Assembly: GCA_016874295.1 (NCBI GenBank) | Contig: VGUH01000007.1 | Span: 1 to 64,000 of the forward strand | Direction of reading: 5' to 3' | Length of the DNA: 64,000 nucleotides | From: Gammaproteobacteria bacterium | Lineage (GTDB): Bacteria; Pseudomonadota; Gammaproteobacteria; Steroidobacterales; Steroidobacteraceae | Shown: positions 12,799 to 23,070 of the stretch, piece after piece | Numbering within the stretch: the first letter of the stretch is position 1 | How the letters are laid out: every line of letters begins with the position of its first letter | Program-made: the position numbers and the translations under genes | Notes under the pieces: generated by a model | What the model was told of the DNA's origin: nothing | The model's database searches: none | What the model saw: the letters and a program-made list of their open reading frames with translations, nothing else

Positions 12799-14403
12799 AT
12801 GAGCACGACCTACGATGCGATCGTCATCGGCGGCGGCCACAACGGGCTGACCGCCGCGGCCTATCTCGGCCGCGCGGGCCTCAGGACCCTCGTCCTCGAG
12901 CGCCGCGCCGTGCTGGGCGGCGCCGCGGTTACCGAGGAGTTCCATCCCGGCTACCGCAACTCGATCGCGTCCTACACCGTGAGTCTCCTGCGCCCGGAGG
13001 TGATCGAGGAGCTGGAGCTGAAGCGCCATGGCTACCAGCCGGTCAGGATGCACGCGCACCTCTCGCTCCTGCAGGACGGGCGCGCGCTGCTGATGACGGA
13101 CGACGAGGCGCGGAACCGCGCCGCGGTCGGGCGCTTCTCGCCCCGCGACTACGACAACATGCAGCGCTTCTACGCCGCGACCGACCGCATCGGCGAAGTC
13201 ATCCGCGCGCAGTGGCTGAAACCTCCGCCGGCGCTCGGCGGCGGCGTCCTCGACCTGCTCTCGCTGCTGCCGGCGGCGCGCGAGTTCCGCGGCCTCACGG
13301 TCGAAGACCGGCACCTCTTCATGCAGTTCATGACTTCGCCGGCGAACGAGATCGCCGAGCGCTGGTTCGAGAGCGAGGCGATGCGCAACCTCATGGCCGG
13401 ACACTGCGTCTCGGGCAACTTCGCGAGCCTCGACGCGCCGGGCTCGGCGATCCCGCATTTCCACCACGCGCTCGGCGAATTCGAGGGCGTGCGCGGCGCC
13501 TGGGGCCACGCCCGCGGTGGCATGGGCGCGATCACGCAGGCGATGGCCTCCTCCGGCCGTGCGCATGGCGTCGAATACCGCACGAGCGCGCCGGTCGAGC
13601 GCATCCTGATGCAGGAAGGCCGCGCCGTCGGCGTGCGCCTCGAGGGCGGCGAGGAGTTCCGCGCGCGGTTCCTGCTGGCGAACACCGACCCGAAGCGCAC
13701 CTTCCTGAAGTTCGTCGGCCGCGAGCACCTGCCGGCGGCATTCGCGGAAGGGATCGGGCGACTGCGCATGGGGCACGCGACGCTGCGCATGAATCTCGCG
13801 CTATCGGGCGCGCCGGAGTTCGCGGCGCTCTCGGCCGCGGAGTCCGACGTTGCGCGCGGCGGCTCCGTCACCATCTTCCCGACGCGCGCGCAGATCGAGG
13901 ACAACTACCGGGCCGCGCTCGCCGGGCGGATCATCGACGTGCCTTATCTCGACATCCGCATTCCCTCGGCGATCGACGACACGCTCGCGCCGCCGGGGCA
14001 CCACGTGATGAGCCTGATCGGCAAGTACTACCCGTATCGCCTCGCGGGTGGAGAGAGCTGGGACACGATAGGCCCGTCCGTCTCCGAGCGCATCATGACG
14101 GAGCTCGAGCGCTTCATGCCGAATTTGCGGCGCCTGGTCGTCGGCCGGCAGTTCCTGACGCCGCTCGACCTGGAGCGCGTGTTCGGCCTCACCGAGGGTG
14201 ACATCTTCCACGGCCGCCACGACCTCGACCAGATCTTCGGCCTGCGGCCGCATCCGCAGGCCGCGCAGTTCGCGACGCCGATCCCCGGGCTCTATCTCTG
14301 CGGTTCAGGCGCGCATCCCGGCGGCGCCGTGTCCGGCGCACCGGGGCGGAATGCGGCGATGCGGGTGATCAAGGACGCGAGGCGGGGGCGGCCACGAAGC
14401 TAG
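12799..14403 (+). CDS. FAD-dependent oxidoreductase, phytoene desaturase-like (PYROXD2 type)
   Basis: Flavoprotein of the amine-oxidase/phytoene-desaturase superfamily. The dinucleotide-binding motif VIGGGHNGLTAAAYLGRAG is at the N-terminus and the C-terminal FAD motif PIPGLYLCGSGAHPGGAVSGAPGR... lies near the end. About 534 residues and the motif HFHHALGEFEGVRGAWGHARGG fit the PYROXD2/CrtI-like family whose substrate is generally unknown. ATG 12799 (MSTTYD) follows a GAGG ribosome site better than the upstream TTG. The stop is TAG and overlaps the convergent gene by four bases. Confidence 0.88.
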   Translation: MSTTYDAIVIGGGHNGLTAAAYLGRAGLRTLVLERRAVLGGAAVTEEFHPGYRNSIASYTVSLLRPEVIEELELKRHGYQPVRMHAHLSLLQDGRALLMTDDEARNRAAVGRFSPRDYDNMQRFYAATDRIGEVIRAQWLKPPPALGGGVLDLLSLLPAAREFRGLTVEDRHLFMQFMTSPANEIAERWFESEAMRNLMAGHCVSGNFASLDAPGSAIPHFHHALGEFEGVRGAWGHARGGMGAITQAMASSGRAHGVEYRTSAPVERILMQEGRAVGVRLEGGEEFRARFLLANTDPKRTFLKFVGREHLPAAFAEGIGRLRMGHATLRMNLALSGAPEFAALSAAESDVARGGSVTIFPTRAQIEDNYRAALAGRIIDVPYLDIRIPSAIDDTLAPPGHHVMSLIGKYYPYRLAGGESWDTIGPSVSERIMTELERFMPNLRRLVVGRQFLTPLDLERVFGLTEGDIFHGRHDLDQIFGLRPHPQAAQFATPIPGLYLCGSGAHPGGAVSGAPGRNAAMRVIKDARRGRPRS

Positions 14404-14828
14404 GCGGCGCTCCCAGTCCGCAGCGCCGGGTTGCGGTCGGTGAGATCCATGGTGAATCCCGCGCCGTCGCTGAGGATCACCTGGTGCTGCGGTCCGGGGG
14501 TCAACTCCAGCCGCTCGATGTCGAGCGCTTTCGGCAATTCGTAGCAGATGAGTCCTGGCGAGGCGATGCCGAAGACCTTGGTGCGCTGGTCGGTCTTCTT
14601 CCTGAGCTCGCCACGCACGATGCGCGCGGGACCGATCACCTCGAGGGTGCGCTGGTCGGTCTTCTTCCTGAGCTCGCCACGTACCGGTTCGCGCACCCAG
14701 GTATAGCCGGCCAGTTTGACGAAACCGGACTCGTAGGCGACCACGGTGCCCGCGAACAGCCGCGGCAGGTCGCCTTCATAGAGGCGACGATGGGCGATCA
14801 GCAGCTTGTCACCCGGCGTAAGCAACAT
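14400..14828 (-). CDS. Conserved hypothetical protein with an internal duplication
   Basis: A 142-residue soluble protein starting MLLTPGDKLLIAHRRLYEGD, of unknown function. The segment VRGELRKKTDQRT occurs twice, 22 residues apart, because a 35-base stretch is repeated exactly at 66-base spacing in frame. Without the insert the protein would be about 120 residues, so the ancestral form was probably shorter. I do not recognise a catalytic motif. Confidence 0.65.
   Translation of the reverse strand: MLLTPGDKLLIAHRRLYEGDLPRLFAGTVVAYESGFVKLAGYTWVREPVRGELRKKTDQRTLEVIGPARIVRGELRKKTDQRTKVFGIASPGLICYELPKALDIERLELTPGPQHQVILSDGAGFTMDLTDRNPALRTGSAA
14581..14681 (-). repeat. 35-base exact direct repeat, 66-base period
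   Basis: The sequence at 14581-14615 recurs exactly at 14647-14681. The 66-base offset is a multiple of three, so the reading frame of the host gene is preserved and 22 residues are added. This looks like a recent tandem duplication followed by divergence of the spacer. Confidence 0.9.
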
Positions 14829-14912
14829 GGGACATCCCTGTCGTGACCGGTCGCGCGGGTCCGGCGACGAGGGATGATATTGGCGAAAACGGCGGACGGA
14901 ACAGCGACTTCA

Positions 14913-15539
14913 TCACGCTTTCCCCCGCGCCGCGTAGTACGCCGCGATCTTCGGCTGGGTCTTCACGCGCTCGCAGTGCTTCGCGAGCAGCGGCGCGTGC
15001 TTGTCCACGATGTCCGCGGGAATGTGATCCAGCGCCCCGGACTTGAGCCAACGCACCCAGTAGAAGCACTTGAGGTCGGCGACCGTCAGGCGGTTTTCCA
15101 CGAACCACTCTCCGCCGCCCGCCTGGAGCCGCGCCTCGATCTGCTGCAGGAAGCGCGGCAGCGGGCCCGCCACCAGCGCCTCGCGCGCCGCCTTCTTGGC
15201 GGCATCGTCCTCGATGCGCATCGTCTGGCCGATCTTGGTCGTGATGTCCTCGACCGCGTCCATCACCTCGTCCACGCGCACGGCCTCCCAGTCGTCCTTC
15301 GGGTAGAGGCCGGCGAGCTTGCCGACGTAGCGGTTGATGGTGTTGGACTGCGCGATGACTTTGCCGTCCACCTCGAGGACCGGCATGGCCTGGAATGGCG
15401 TGCTGTCGCGGCGGGCCGGCCACTCCTTGGGCGGAATGCGACGGTCCTCGAAGGGGATCCCGGCGATGTGCATTGCGACGCGTGCAACCTCACCGCGGCC
15501 GCCGTCGAAATCGAAGTAGGTATAGACCAGCATGGGCAT
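14913..15539 (-). CDS. Glutathione S-transferase
   Basis: A 208-residue protein with an N-terminal thioredoxin-like glutathione domain ([38 protein letters not shown]) and an all-helical C-terminal domain. The Tyr in [10 protein letters not shown] and the cis-Pro/Gln-Ser pair [10 protein letters not shown]...AQSNTI resemble the sigma/prostaglandin-synthase-like group. The ATG at 15539 is supported by an AGGAG ribosome site five bases upstream. A much longer frame upstream runs antisense through msrB and is ignored. Confidence 0.9.
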   Translation of the reverse strand: MPMLVYTYFDFDGGRGEVARVAMHIAGIPFEDRRIPPKEWPARRDSTPFQAMPVLEVDGKVIAQSNTINRYVGKLAGLYPKDDWEAVRVDEVMDAVEDITTKIGQTMRIEDDAAKKAAREALVAGPLPRFLQQIEARLQAGGGEWFVENRLTVADLKCFYWVRWLKSGALDHIPADIVDKHAPLLAKHCERVKTQPKIAAYYAARGKA

Positions 15540-15686
15540 GGGCACTCCTGGCGTCTCGCTCACCGCTTCGGGCGTGAGATGATAGCGCGCGATGCATACG
15601 GGTACCTGCCTGTGCGATGCGTGCAATATCGGGGCCCCTTCGGCGGTCTCATATGCCGCCATCTCCCGATACTGGAGGCCCGTCGC

Positions 15687-16136
15687 ATGACCCGGTTCGC
15701 CAAGGATCCCGCAGCGCTCGCCAGGCTGACCCCCGAGCAGTACCGGGTGACGCAGCAGTGCGGCACCGAGATGCCCGGCACCGGCGCCCTGTTGCACAAC
15801 AAGGAGCCGGGTATCTACGTGGACGTCGTTTCGGGCGAACCGCTCTTCGCCTCGAGCGACAAGTTCGATTCCGGCTCCGGCTGGCCGAGCTTCACGCGGC
15901 CGATCGAGCCGGCGAACGTGAAAGAGCTGGGCGACGAGTCGCACGGCATGATCCGCACCGAGGTGCGCTCGGCGCACGGGGACAGCCACCTCGGCCACGT
16001 GTTCAACGACGGGCCGCGCGACCGCGGTGGCCTGCGCTATTGCATCAACTCGGCATCGCTCCGATTCATCCACCGGGACGACATGGAAAAGGAAGGCTAC
16101 GGGGCATACCTGAACCAGGCAGGAGACAAGCGATGA
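15687..16136 (+). CDS. msrB: Peptide-methionine (R)-S-oxide reductase
   Basis: Reduces R-methionine sulfoxide in proteins. The family motif GSGWPSF (63-69) and catalytic Cys119 in [12 protein letters not shown] are present. The zinc-binding CxxC pairs are absent (SGEP replaces the first), so it is of the zinc-free type. GGAGG lies eight bases before the ATG. It overlaps msrA by four bases (ATGA), so the two reductases are co-translated. Confidence 0.96.
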   Translation: MTRFAKDPAALARLTPEQYRVTQQCGTEMPGTGALLHNKEPGIYVDVVSGEPLFASSDKFDSGSGWPSFTRPIEPANVKELGDESHGMIRTEVRSAHGDSHLGHVFNDGPRDRGGLRYCINSASLRFIHRDDMEKEGYGAYLNQAGDKR

Positions 16137-16639
16137 CCACCGAGCGCGCCGTGCTCGCCGGCGGATGTTTCTGGGGTGTGCAGGATCTGCTACGCAAGTG
16201 CCCGGGCGTGAGCAGGACCCGCGTCGGTTACACCGGCGGCAACACGCCGCAGGCGACCTACCGCAACCACGGCTACCACGCCGAGGCGGTCGAAGTCCTG
16301 TTCGATCCTGCGCAGACCAGCTTCCGGAAGCTCCTCGAACTCTTCTTCCAGATCCACGACCCGACGACCAGGAACCGCCAGGGCAACGACGTCGGCACGA
16401 GCTATCGGTCGGCGATCTACTTCACGACCGACGAGCAGAGGAAGGTCGCCGAGGACACGATCGCGGACGTGGATGCCTCCGGCCTGTGGCCCGGCAAGGT
16501 CGTGACGGAGGTGGCGCCGGCCGGAGACTTCTGGGAAGCCGAGCCTGAGCACCAGGACTACCTGCTGCGCAACCCCTGGGGTTACACCTGTCACTTCGTG
16601 CGTCCGGACTGGGTGCTGCCGAGGCGCAAGAGCGCCTAG
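16133..16639 (+). CDS. msrA: Peptide-methionine (S)-S-oxide reductase
   Basis: Reduces the S epimer of methionine sulfoxide, complementing MsrB. The nucleophile is Cys12 in AGGCFWGVQ, followed by the typical YTGG and [11 protein letters not shown] motifs. The 168 residues lack an obvious signal peptide, so a cytoplasmic enzyme is expected. The start overlaps the msrB stop; the stop is TAG. Confidence 0.97.
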   Translation: MTTERAVLAGGCFWGVQDLLRKCPGVSRTRVGYTGGNTPQATYRNHGYHAEAVEVLFDPAQTSFRKLLELFFQIHDPTTRNRQGNDVGTSYRSAIYFTTDEQRKVAEDTIADVDASGLWPGKVVTEVAPAGDFWEAEPEHQDYLLRNPWGYTCHFVRPDWVLPRRKSA

Positions 16640-16655
16640 CGCGGCGACTGCGGGA

Positions 16656-17765
16656 ATGGCGCGCATCAATAATAGTGTCATTGCGGGCAGGTTCATTGGG
16701 GCGACGGCTTTTCTGTGGCTGGCGGCGAGCCCGCCGCTCGCGGCGGAGCCTTACCTGGCGGCGCGCGAGGGCCTCAAGTGCGCCGCCTGCCACGTGAATC
16801 CCGCTGGCGGCGGCCTCAGGAATTCCGCCGGGAACGCGTATGCGCAGAACGTCATGCCGGCACGGCACCTCGGCGAGGAGCAATGGCTCGGCGAGGTGAA
16901 CCGCTTCATCGCCATCGGCGGGAATCTTCGCAGTAACGCGACCTACGTCGACTACGAGGAGGGGCCCGACGAGGATCTCGCCTTCGACGTGGACGAGCTG
17001 CGCGTGTACCTCGACGTGCGCGTGATCCCGGACCGGCTCTCGCTGTACGTCGACCAGCAGCTCGCGCCCGACGCGAGCCGGAACCTCGAGGCCTACGCGC
17101 GGCTGTGGCTGGATGCGTCGAACCGCTTTTACCTGAAGGCCGGCCAGATGTTCCTGCCGTTCGGATTGCGGCTGGAGGACGACACCGCTTTCGTGCGCGA
17201 GATCTCCGGCATCAACTTCGACACGCCCGACGACGGCGTCGAGTTCGGGCTGGAATCGGGGCCGTGGAGTGCGCAGCTCGCGGTGTCGAACGGCACGGGC
17301 GGCGGGGGAGAGACGAACGCCGGCAAGCAATGGAGCCTGCGCGGCGAGCACGTGCGGACGCGCTGGCGCCTCGGCGCGAGTTACAACTTCAACGACGCCG
17401 GCGACATCGAGCGGCACATGGGCGCCGTGCATGCGGGCCTGCGCACGGGCCCGGTCACCTGGCTCGCCGAGTTCGATTTCATCGAGGATCGCGGCCTGCC
17501 GGGCGGAACCATCTCGCGGTGGGTCGGCCTGCTCGAAGGCAACTGGGAGCCGAGGCGCGGGCACAACCTCAAGGCGACGGCGGAGGCGATCGAGCCGGCC
17601 TCTGGATTCGAAGCCGATACCCAGGAGCGCTACTCGCTGGTCTACGAGTACGCGGCGATCCAGTTCCTGCAGCTGCGCGGCGGCGCACGCTTCTACGACG
17701 GTGACCCTGCCGATCCGCAGCAGAACCGCGAGTTCTATTTCCTGGAGCTGCACGGCTTCTTCTGA
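16656..17765 (+). CDS. Secreted CxxCH-bearing outer-membrane barrel-like protein
   Basis: The 369-residue protein has a cleavable signal peptide (to about residue 30, SPPLAAEP), then a c-type heme motif CAACH (Cys42, Cys45, His46). The rest has alternating beta-strand composition like porins (DELRVYLDVRVIPDRLSLYV, FYLKAGQMFLPFGLRLEDD), ending in an aromatic residue as outer-membrane proteins do. The middle resembles phosphate-selective porin (OprP)-like proteins. A single heme near the periplasmic end of a barrel could suit electron transfer or metal reduction, but this is inference. It follows msrA by 16 bases. Confidence 0.65.
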   Translation: MARINNSVIAGRFIGATAFLWLAASPPLAAEPYLAAREGLKCAACHVNPAGGGLRNSAGNAYAQNVMPARHLGEEQWLGEVNRFIAIGGNLRSNATYVDYEEGPDEDLAFDVDELRVYLDVRVIPDRLSLYVDQQLAPDASRNLEAYARLWLDASNRFYLKAGQMFLPFGLRLEDDTAFVREISGINFDTPDDGVEFGLESGPWSAQLAVSNGTGGGGETNAGKQWSLRGEHVRTRWRLGASYNFNDAGDIERHMGAVHAGLRTGPVTWLAEFDFIEDRGLPGGTISRWVGLLEGNWEPRRGHNLKATAEAIEPASGFEADTQERYSLVYEYAAIQFLQLRGGARFYDGDPADPQQNREFYFLELHGFF

Positions 17766-17825
17766 GCCATCGCGGCTCGCGCGCTGTGCCAAGATAGGCG
17801 CCGGGCTGCTGTAGGATGCGCGCGC

Positions 17826-19184
17826 GTGGTCGAAACCATTGAATCCGTCAATGCCTGGCTGAACGGCTACGTCTGGGGCACGCCGATGATCGTGCTGCTG
17901 ATCGGCACCGGCGTGCTGCTCACGATCCTGACCGGCGCCGCGCAGTTCCGCTTTCTCGGGCGGGCTCTCAGGGAAGTCCTCGGCAAGCTGACCCAGCCGG
18001 GCCGCGGCGAGGGCAGCGTCCGGCCGTTCCAGGCGGTCGCCACCGCGCTCGCCTCGACGGTCGGGGTCGGCAACATCGCGGGCGTCGCGACCGCGATCTT
18101 CCTCGGCGGTCCGGGCGCGCTGTTCTGGCTCTGGGTCTCGGGCCTGCTCGGCATGTGCACGAAGTACGCCGAGATCGTGATCGCGCTCCACTACCGGGAG
18201 CGGGACGCCGACGGCACGATGCGCGGCGGCGCGATGTACGTGCTGAAGAAGGGCCTCGGGATGCCCTGGCTCGGCGCGATCTTCGCGCTGCTGGCCTCGC
18301 TCGCCGCATTCGGCATCGGCAACATGGTGCAGGCCAATTCCGTCGCCGACGCGCTGCACGCGACGTTCGGATTCGACAAGTCGACCACCGGCTTCGTGCT
18401 CGTGATACTCACCGGCGCCGTAATCCTCGGCGGCATCAAGCGCATCGGCCAGGTCACGGAACTGCTCGTGCCGTTCATGGCGCTGTTCTACATCGGCGGC
18501 GGCATGGTCATCCTCGTGCTGCACGCCGCGAAGCTGCCGGACGTGTTCGCGCTGGTGTTCGAGAGCGCATTCAGCGGCACGGCCGCGGCCGGCGGGTTCG
18601 CGGGCAGCACGATCGCGATGGCGATGCGCTACGGCATTGCGCGCGGCCTGTTCTCGAACGAGGCGGGTCTCGGCTCCGCCCCGATGGTCCATGCGGCCGC
18701 GAGCACCGATCATCCCGTGCGGCAGGGGCTCTACGGCATCTTCGAGGTGTTCGTGGACACGCTGCTGATCTGCACGGTCACCGGGCTCGTGATCCTGGTG
18801 ACCGACTCATGGACTTCCGGTTCTACCGGCGCGGCGCTCTCGGTGCGCGCGTTCGAGGCGGGCCTGCTGGGCACCTGGGGCGACGTGGTCGTCACCGGCG
18901 GGCTGATCCTGTTTGCCTATTCCACGGTCATCGGCTGGAGCTATTACGGCGAGACCGGCATCGTGTACCTGTTCGGCGCCAGGGCCGCGATACCCTACCG
19001 GATCGCGTGGCTCGTGTTCATCTACCTGGGCGCCGTCGGCTCGCTGCATCTCATCTGGGACATCGCGGACACGCTGAACGGCCTCATGGCCATACCGAAC
19101 CTGATCGCCGTGCTGGCATCGATCCCGCTGCTGCTGCGGCTGCAGAAAGAGTTCTTTTCCGGACCCGGGAGCAAACCAGGATGA
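17826..19184 (+). CDS. Alanine/glycine:cation symporter (AGCS family)
   Basis: Sodium- or proton-coupled amino-acid importer. The 452 residues hold about ten to eleven hydrophobic helices. The family motifs GVGNIAGVATAIFLGGPGALFW and RGLFSNEAGLGSAPMVHAAA are present. The start is GTG 17826. It has no close operon partner downstream (convergent NnrU), so substrate assignment within alanine, glycine or glutamine is open. Confidence 0.94.
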   Translation: MVETIESVNAWLNGYVWGTPMIVLLIGTGVLLTILTGAAQFRFLGRALREVLGKLTQPGRGEGSVRPFQAVATALASTVGVGNIAGVATAIFLGGPGALFWLWVSGLLGMCTKYAEIVIALHYRERDADGTMRGGAMYVLKKGLGMPWLGAIFALLASLAAFGIGNMVQANSVADALHATFGFDKSTTGFVLVILTGAVILGGIKRIGQVTELLVPFMALFYIGGGMVILVLHAAKLPDVFALVFESAFSGTAAAGGFAGSTIAMAMRYGIARGLFSNEAGLGSAPMVHAAASTDHPVRQGLYGIFEVFVDTLLICTVTGLVILVTDSWTSGSTGAALSVRAFEAGLLGTWGDVVVTGGLILFAYSTVIGWSYYGETGIVYLFGARAAIPYRIAWLVFIYLGAVGSLHLIWDIADTLNGLMAIPNLIAVLASIPLLLRLQKEFFSGPGSKPG

Positions 19185-19246
19185 CGCTGGACCGCCGGGC
19201 AGCGGCGTCAGGCAGCGACAAGTGAATCTTTGCGCCGTGCAGGAGA

Positions 19247-19825
19247 TCACGGCAGGCTGAGCGGCGCGACTCCGAACAGCCGGGCGTGCAGCCAGAGCAC
19301 CATGAGCGCGTAGAGCGCGAGCCCGCCCGCCACGGCGAGCGCGTCATCCGCCGCCGACGCCCGAAAGCCCATGGGCGGCCGTGCCGGGCGGCGCTCGAGC
19401 GAGACCCACGTCGCGACCGACCACACGAGGAAGCTGCCGAACAGCAGCACGCCGGCGACGCTGCCGTGCGTCAGGAGGTGCGCGACGGCCCAGAGAATCG
19501 CCGCCAGGAGCAGCGGGTGCCGCGCACGCGCCGCGATCCGGCCGCGCAGCACTGAAGCGAGCACGAGCGTGATCACCGGCAGCATGAGGACTGCCGCAAG
19601 GTAGCGGAACGAAGGCGGCGTGACGTACAGCAAGCCGGTCGTTGCCCGCGCCGGCGCGTACCCGGCGACCAGCAGGTAGAACCCGGCGAGCGAGATGAGC
19701 GAGTAAACGATGCGCCAGGCACCGAGACCCATGGCGGCGGCGGCACGGTCGCGCCAGTCGAGCGCAAGCAGCGAAATGGAATGGACGCCGAAGAAGACCG
19801 CGAGACCCAGGAAGAATGTGCTCAT
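19247..19825 (-). CDS. NnrU family membrane protein
   Basis: A 192-residue, five- to six-helix membrane protein of the NnrU family, first described near denitrification genes and distantly related to methyltransferase-like or isoprenylcysteine-type membrane enzymes. Motifs include FFGVHSISL near the start and HPLLLAAILWAVAHLLTHG, which is the conserved family core. No nitrite or nitric oxide reductase gene is near, so its role here is unknown. Confidence 0.88.
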   Translation of the reverse strand: MSTFFLGLAVFFGVHSISLLALDWRDRAAAAMGLGAWRIVYSLISLAGFYLLVAGYAPARATTGLLYVTPPSFRYLAAVLMLPVITLVLASVLRGRIAARARHPLLLAAILWAVAHLLTHGSVAGVLLFGSFLVWSVATWVSLERRPARPPMGFRASAADDALAVAGGLALYALMVLWLHARLFGVAPLSLP

Positions 19826-19941
19826 GACGCGACGCCACGCCCGCCCGCAACTCTGTCCCGGTCATGGTACTCCCGCGGTAGCGTCGTGCGGGTGCAGGCG
19901 GCCGGTACCCGCCCGTATACTGCCCGCAGGAGTCGTATTCC

Positions 19942-22302
19942 ATGAATGTCGCCCTGCAGCGGCCGCTCAGCGCCGCGGACCTCAACTTCAATCCCCCGCG
20001 GTTCCCGCTCGCGCGGCTCATCGCCTGCGCCCGCGAACACTGGGGCATCGCCGGGGAGTTCACGCCGCTCGAGGGTGAGCGGGACCAGAACCACCGCGTG
20101 ACGTCCGCGGACGGCGCGAGCTTCGTGCTGAAGGTCTCCGCCGCCGGCGAGAGCGAGGGGGCGGTGGACTTCCAGATCGCGGCGCTGCGGCACCTCGAGC
20201 GCTGCGCGCCCGCGCTGCCGGTGCCGCGCGTGATCGCCTCGCGAGCCGGCAACGACCGCGAATGGATAGCGACCGCCGACGGCACACGTCACATGGTGCG
20301 GCTGCTCAGCTGGCTGCCGGGAATTCCAGCGTCGCAGGGCGAGGAACCGGGCGTTGCCCTGCTGCGCAGCGCCGCATCATTCCAGGCGCGGCTCGCGCGC
20401 GGGTTACAGGGCCTTTTCCATCCGTATGCACGGCACTTCGTGGCCTGGGACATCCAGCGCGCGCTGCTGCTGGATCCCGGCGTGCAGGCCTGGGTGGCGG
20501 ACGACGCGAAAGCGCTGCTCGCGGGATTCTGCGCGCGCGTCGAGCGCGACATCCTGCCGCGGCTGCCCGCGCTGCGGGCGCAGGTCGTGCATAGCGACGG
20601 GCATTCCGGCAACCTGCTGCGTGCGGGGCCGGCGTCCGACGAGATCGTCGGCGTGATCGACTTCGGCGACATGATTCACGCGCCGCTGGTCCAGGATCTT
20701 GCGGTGACGCTCGCGAGCTTCGCGCGCCACGGCGAGATGTCGCTCGACAGCGCCGTGGCGCAGGTCGAGGCCTGGAACGCCGTCCTACCGCTACAGGACG
20801 AGGAGCTGGAGGTCCTGCACGACCTCACGTTGCTCCGGCTCGCGACCGCGCTTGCGCTGTACGACTTCCGCATCCACGCGACGGACAAGCCGGCGGCCTG
20901 GCTTGCGAGGGAGCGGCCGGACATCGTCAAGGCCGTGTCGAAGTTCCTCTCGCTCGACCGCGACCTGGTGCACGAGCGTTACCGCGCCGCCTGCGGGCGC
21001 GTCGGCCGGGCGCCGGCGAGTGTCGACATCGGCGAGCTGCGCGAGAGGCGCGCGCGGGCGCTGGGGCCGAGCTACCGCCTGTTCTACGACCGGCCCGTGC
21101 ACCTCGTGCGCGGCGAGGGCGCCTGGCTCTGGGATGCCGAGGGGCGGCGCTACCTCGATTGCTACAACAACGTCGCCTCGGTCGGGCATTGCCATCCGCA
21201 CGTGGTGGCGGCGCTGTCCCGCCAGGCCGCGACGCTCAACACGCACACCCGTTACCTGCACGACAACGTGGTGCGCTACGCCGAGCGGCTGACCGCCACG
21301 ATGCCCGCCGATCTTCGCGTCTGCTATTTCGTCTGCACGGGCACGGAGGCGAACGATCTCGCGATCCGCATCGCGCGCGTCGTGAGCGGGCACGAGGGCG
21401 TGATCGTCTCGGACGATTCGTACCACGGCAATTCGAACGTGGTGAGCGCGGCATCCACCTGCACGTACCCGAAGTCGGAGCAGCCGCCGTGGATCGCGAC
21501 GGTGCCGCCGCCAAACGGCTTCCGCGGCGAGTTCCGTTACGGCACGCCGGACCTCGGCATCAAGTACGCCGCGAAGATCGACGGCGCGATCGCCGCGCTC
21601 GCGAAGCGCGGGCAGGGCGCCGCCGCATGGCTGTGCGACGTGATCTTCGACTCGAATGGCACGATCCTGCCGCCGGAGGGCTACCTCGACTACACCGCGC
21701 GCGCGATCCGCGCGGTAGGCGGGCTGTACATCGCCGACGAGGTGCAGTCCGGCTTCTACCGCACGGGCGAGGAGATGTGGGGCTTCCGTTACGCGCAAGC
21801 CGTGCCGGACATCGTCACGCTCGGCAAGCCGATCGGCGACGGCCACCCGCTCGGCGCCGTGGTCACGACGCCCGCGATCGCGGCGAAGTTCGCGCAGAAG
21901 TTCTCTTACTTCAACACCTTCGGCGGCAACCCGGTATCGGCCGCGGTCGGCATGGCCGTGCTCGACGTGCTCGAGCGCGAGGGCATCCAGCAGAATGTCA
22001 TCGCCGCGGGGAAAGTGCTGTCGGCAGGGCTTGCGGAGCTCGCGGGCAGGCACCCGCTGGTCGCGGACGTGCGCGGCAAGGGCCTGTTCTGGGGGCTCGA
22101 GATCGTGCGCGATCTCGCGTCGCGGGCGCCGGCGGTCGCCGAGGCGGAGCGGATCATGAACCTGCTGCGCGAGGACGGATTCCTGCTCGGGCGCACCGGC
22201 GCTTACGACAACGTGATCAAGATTCGCCCGCCGCTCGTGTTCACGCCCGACTATGCGCGCTTGCTGCTCGACGGCCTCGACCGCGCGCTGGCGCGGGTCT
22301 GA
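19942..22302 (+). CDS. Fused aminoglycoside-phosphotransferase-type kinase and class III aminotransferase
   Basis: Two enzymes in one 786-residue chain. Residues about 20-330 form an APH/choline-kinase-like domain ([11 protein letters not shown] catalytic loop, then [10 protein letters not shown] metal motif). Residues about 355-786 form a fold-type I PLP enzyme of class III with [11 protein letters not shown] and the PLP lysine near 629 in [11 protein letters not shown]. Related aminotransferase-fold proteins include ethanolamine-phosphate and 5-phosphohydroxylysine phospho-lyases. The fusion is consistent with phosphorylation of a small amino alcohol followed by PLP-dependent elimination of phosphate. 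The true substrate cannot be read from sequence. Confidence 0.9.
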   Translation: MNVALQRPLSAADLNFNPPRFPLARLIACAREHWGIAGEFTPLEGERDQNHRVTSADGASFVLKVSAAGESEGAVDFQIAALRHLERCAPALPVPRVIASRAGNDREWIATADGTRHMVRLLSWLPGIPASQGEEPGVALLRSAASFQARLARGLQGLFHPYARHFVAWDIQRALLLDPGVQAWVADDAKALLAGFCARVERDILPRLPALRAQVVHSDGHSGNLLRAGPASDEIVGVIDFGDMIHAPLVQDLAVTLASFARHGEMSLDSAVAQVEAWNAVLPLQDEELEVLHDLTLLRLATALALYDFRIHATDKPAAWLARERPDIVKAVSKFLSLDRDLVHERYRAACGRVGRAPASVDIGELRERRARALGPSYRLFYDRPVHLVRGEGAWLWDAEGRRYLDCYNNVASVGHCHPHVVAALSRQAATLNTHTRYLHDNVVRYAERLTATMPADLRVCYFVCTGTEANDLAIRIARVVSGHEGVIVSDDSYHGNSNVVSAASTCTYPKSEQPPWIATVPPPNGFRGEFRYGTPDLGIKYAAKIDGAIAALAKRGQGAAAWLCDVIFDSNGTILPPEGYLDYTARAIRAVGGLYIADEVQSGFYRTGEEMWGFRYAQAVPDIVTLGKPIGDGHPLGAVVTTPAIAAKFAQKFSYFNTFGGNPVSAAVGMAVLDVLEREGIQQNVIAAGKVLSAGLAELAGRHPLVADVRGKGLFWGLEIVRDLASRAPAVAEAERIMNLLREDGFLLGRTGAYDNVIKIRPPLVFTPDYARLLLDGLDRALARV

Positions 22303-22305
22303 CGA

Positions 22306-23070
22306 TTAGTCGTGAGACCACTGGCTGCACAGACCGCCGGTGGTTTCCGCGCCATCGAATACGAAGACCTGACCGGTCGCGAATGCGGCATCTTCCGAGG
22401 CGAGGAATGCGAAGAGGGCGGCGATTTCCTCGGGTTTCGCGTGCCTGCCGAGCGGGATCTTCCGGTTCACGGCCTGCAGCATGGCTTCGGTGTACTCGGC
22501 CCGCTGCATCGGCGTCAACACATAGCCGGGTGAGATCGCATTGACGCGGACCATGGGCGCCAGCTCGAGCGCCATCGCCAGCGTCAGCGCGATGACTCCG
22601 CCCTTGCTGGCGCTGTAGTCGGCGTAATGGGGATAGCCGGTGGATCCTGCCGTCGAGGCGGTATTCAGGATGACTCCCGAGCCCTTCGCCACCATGTGCC
22701 TTGCGGCCGTCTGCGCCATGAAGAAGGCGCCCCGCAGGTTCACGGCCAGCACTTCGTCGAACTCGTCCGGCGTGGTGTCGAGGAATTCGTGCCGGATGCT
22801 GATGCCGGCGTTGTTGATCAGCACGTCGACCGATCCCATGCGGCGAACGGCCTCGGCGAATGCAGCGCGCACCTGCTCGAGGTCCGATACGTCGGCGGCG
22901 ATTGCGGCGGTCAACCCGGGCAGTTCCCGCTCGACCCGCTCTCGTGCCTCCGCGCTGCGGTCGACGATGCAGACGCGGCAGCCTTCCTCGAGAAACCGCT
23001 GCGCCGTCGCCTGGCCGATGCCGCTCGCGCCGCCGGTAACCACCACGTTCCTGCCAGCCAGGCCGCGCAT
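22306..23070 (-). CDS. SDR family oxidoreductase
   Basis: NAD(P)-dependent short-chain dehydrogenase of 254 residues. The cofactor motif TGGASGIG, structural NNAG, and catalytic Tyr-x3-Lys (YSASKGG) are present, and Ser in the ILNTASTAGS segment completes the triad. The acidic residue after the second strand (CIVDRS) favours NAD. Its ATG at 23070 shares one base with the stop of the upstream SDR gene, so the two are co-translated. Substrate unknown. Confidence 0.93.
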   Translation of the reverse strand: MRGLAGRNVVVTGGASGIGQATAQRFLEEGCRVCIVDRSAEARERVERELPGLTAAIAADVSDLEQVRAAFAEAVRRMGSVDVLINNAGISIRHEFLDTTPDEFDEVLAVNLRGAFFMAQTAARHMVAKGSGVILNTASTAGSTGYPHYADYSASKGGVIALTLAMALELAPMVRVNAISPGYVLTPMQRAEYTEAMLQAVNRKIPLGRHAKPEEIAALFAFLASEDAAFATGQVFVFDGAETTGGLCSQWSHD

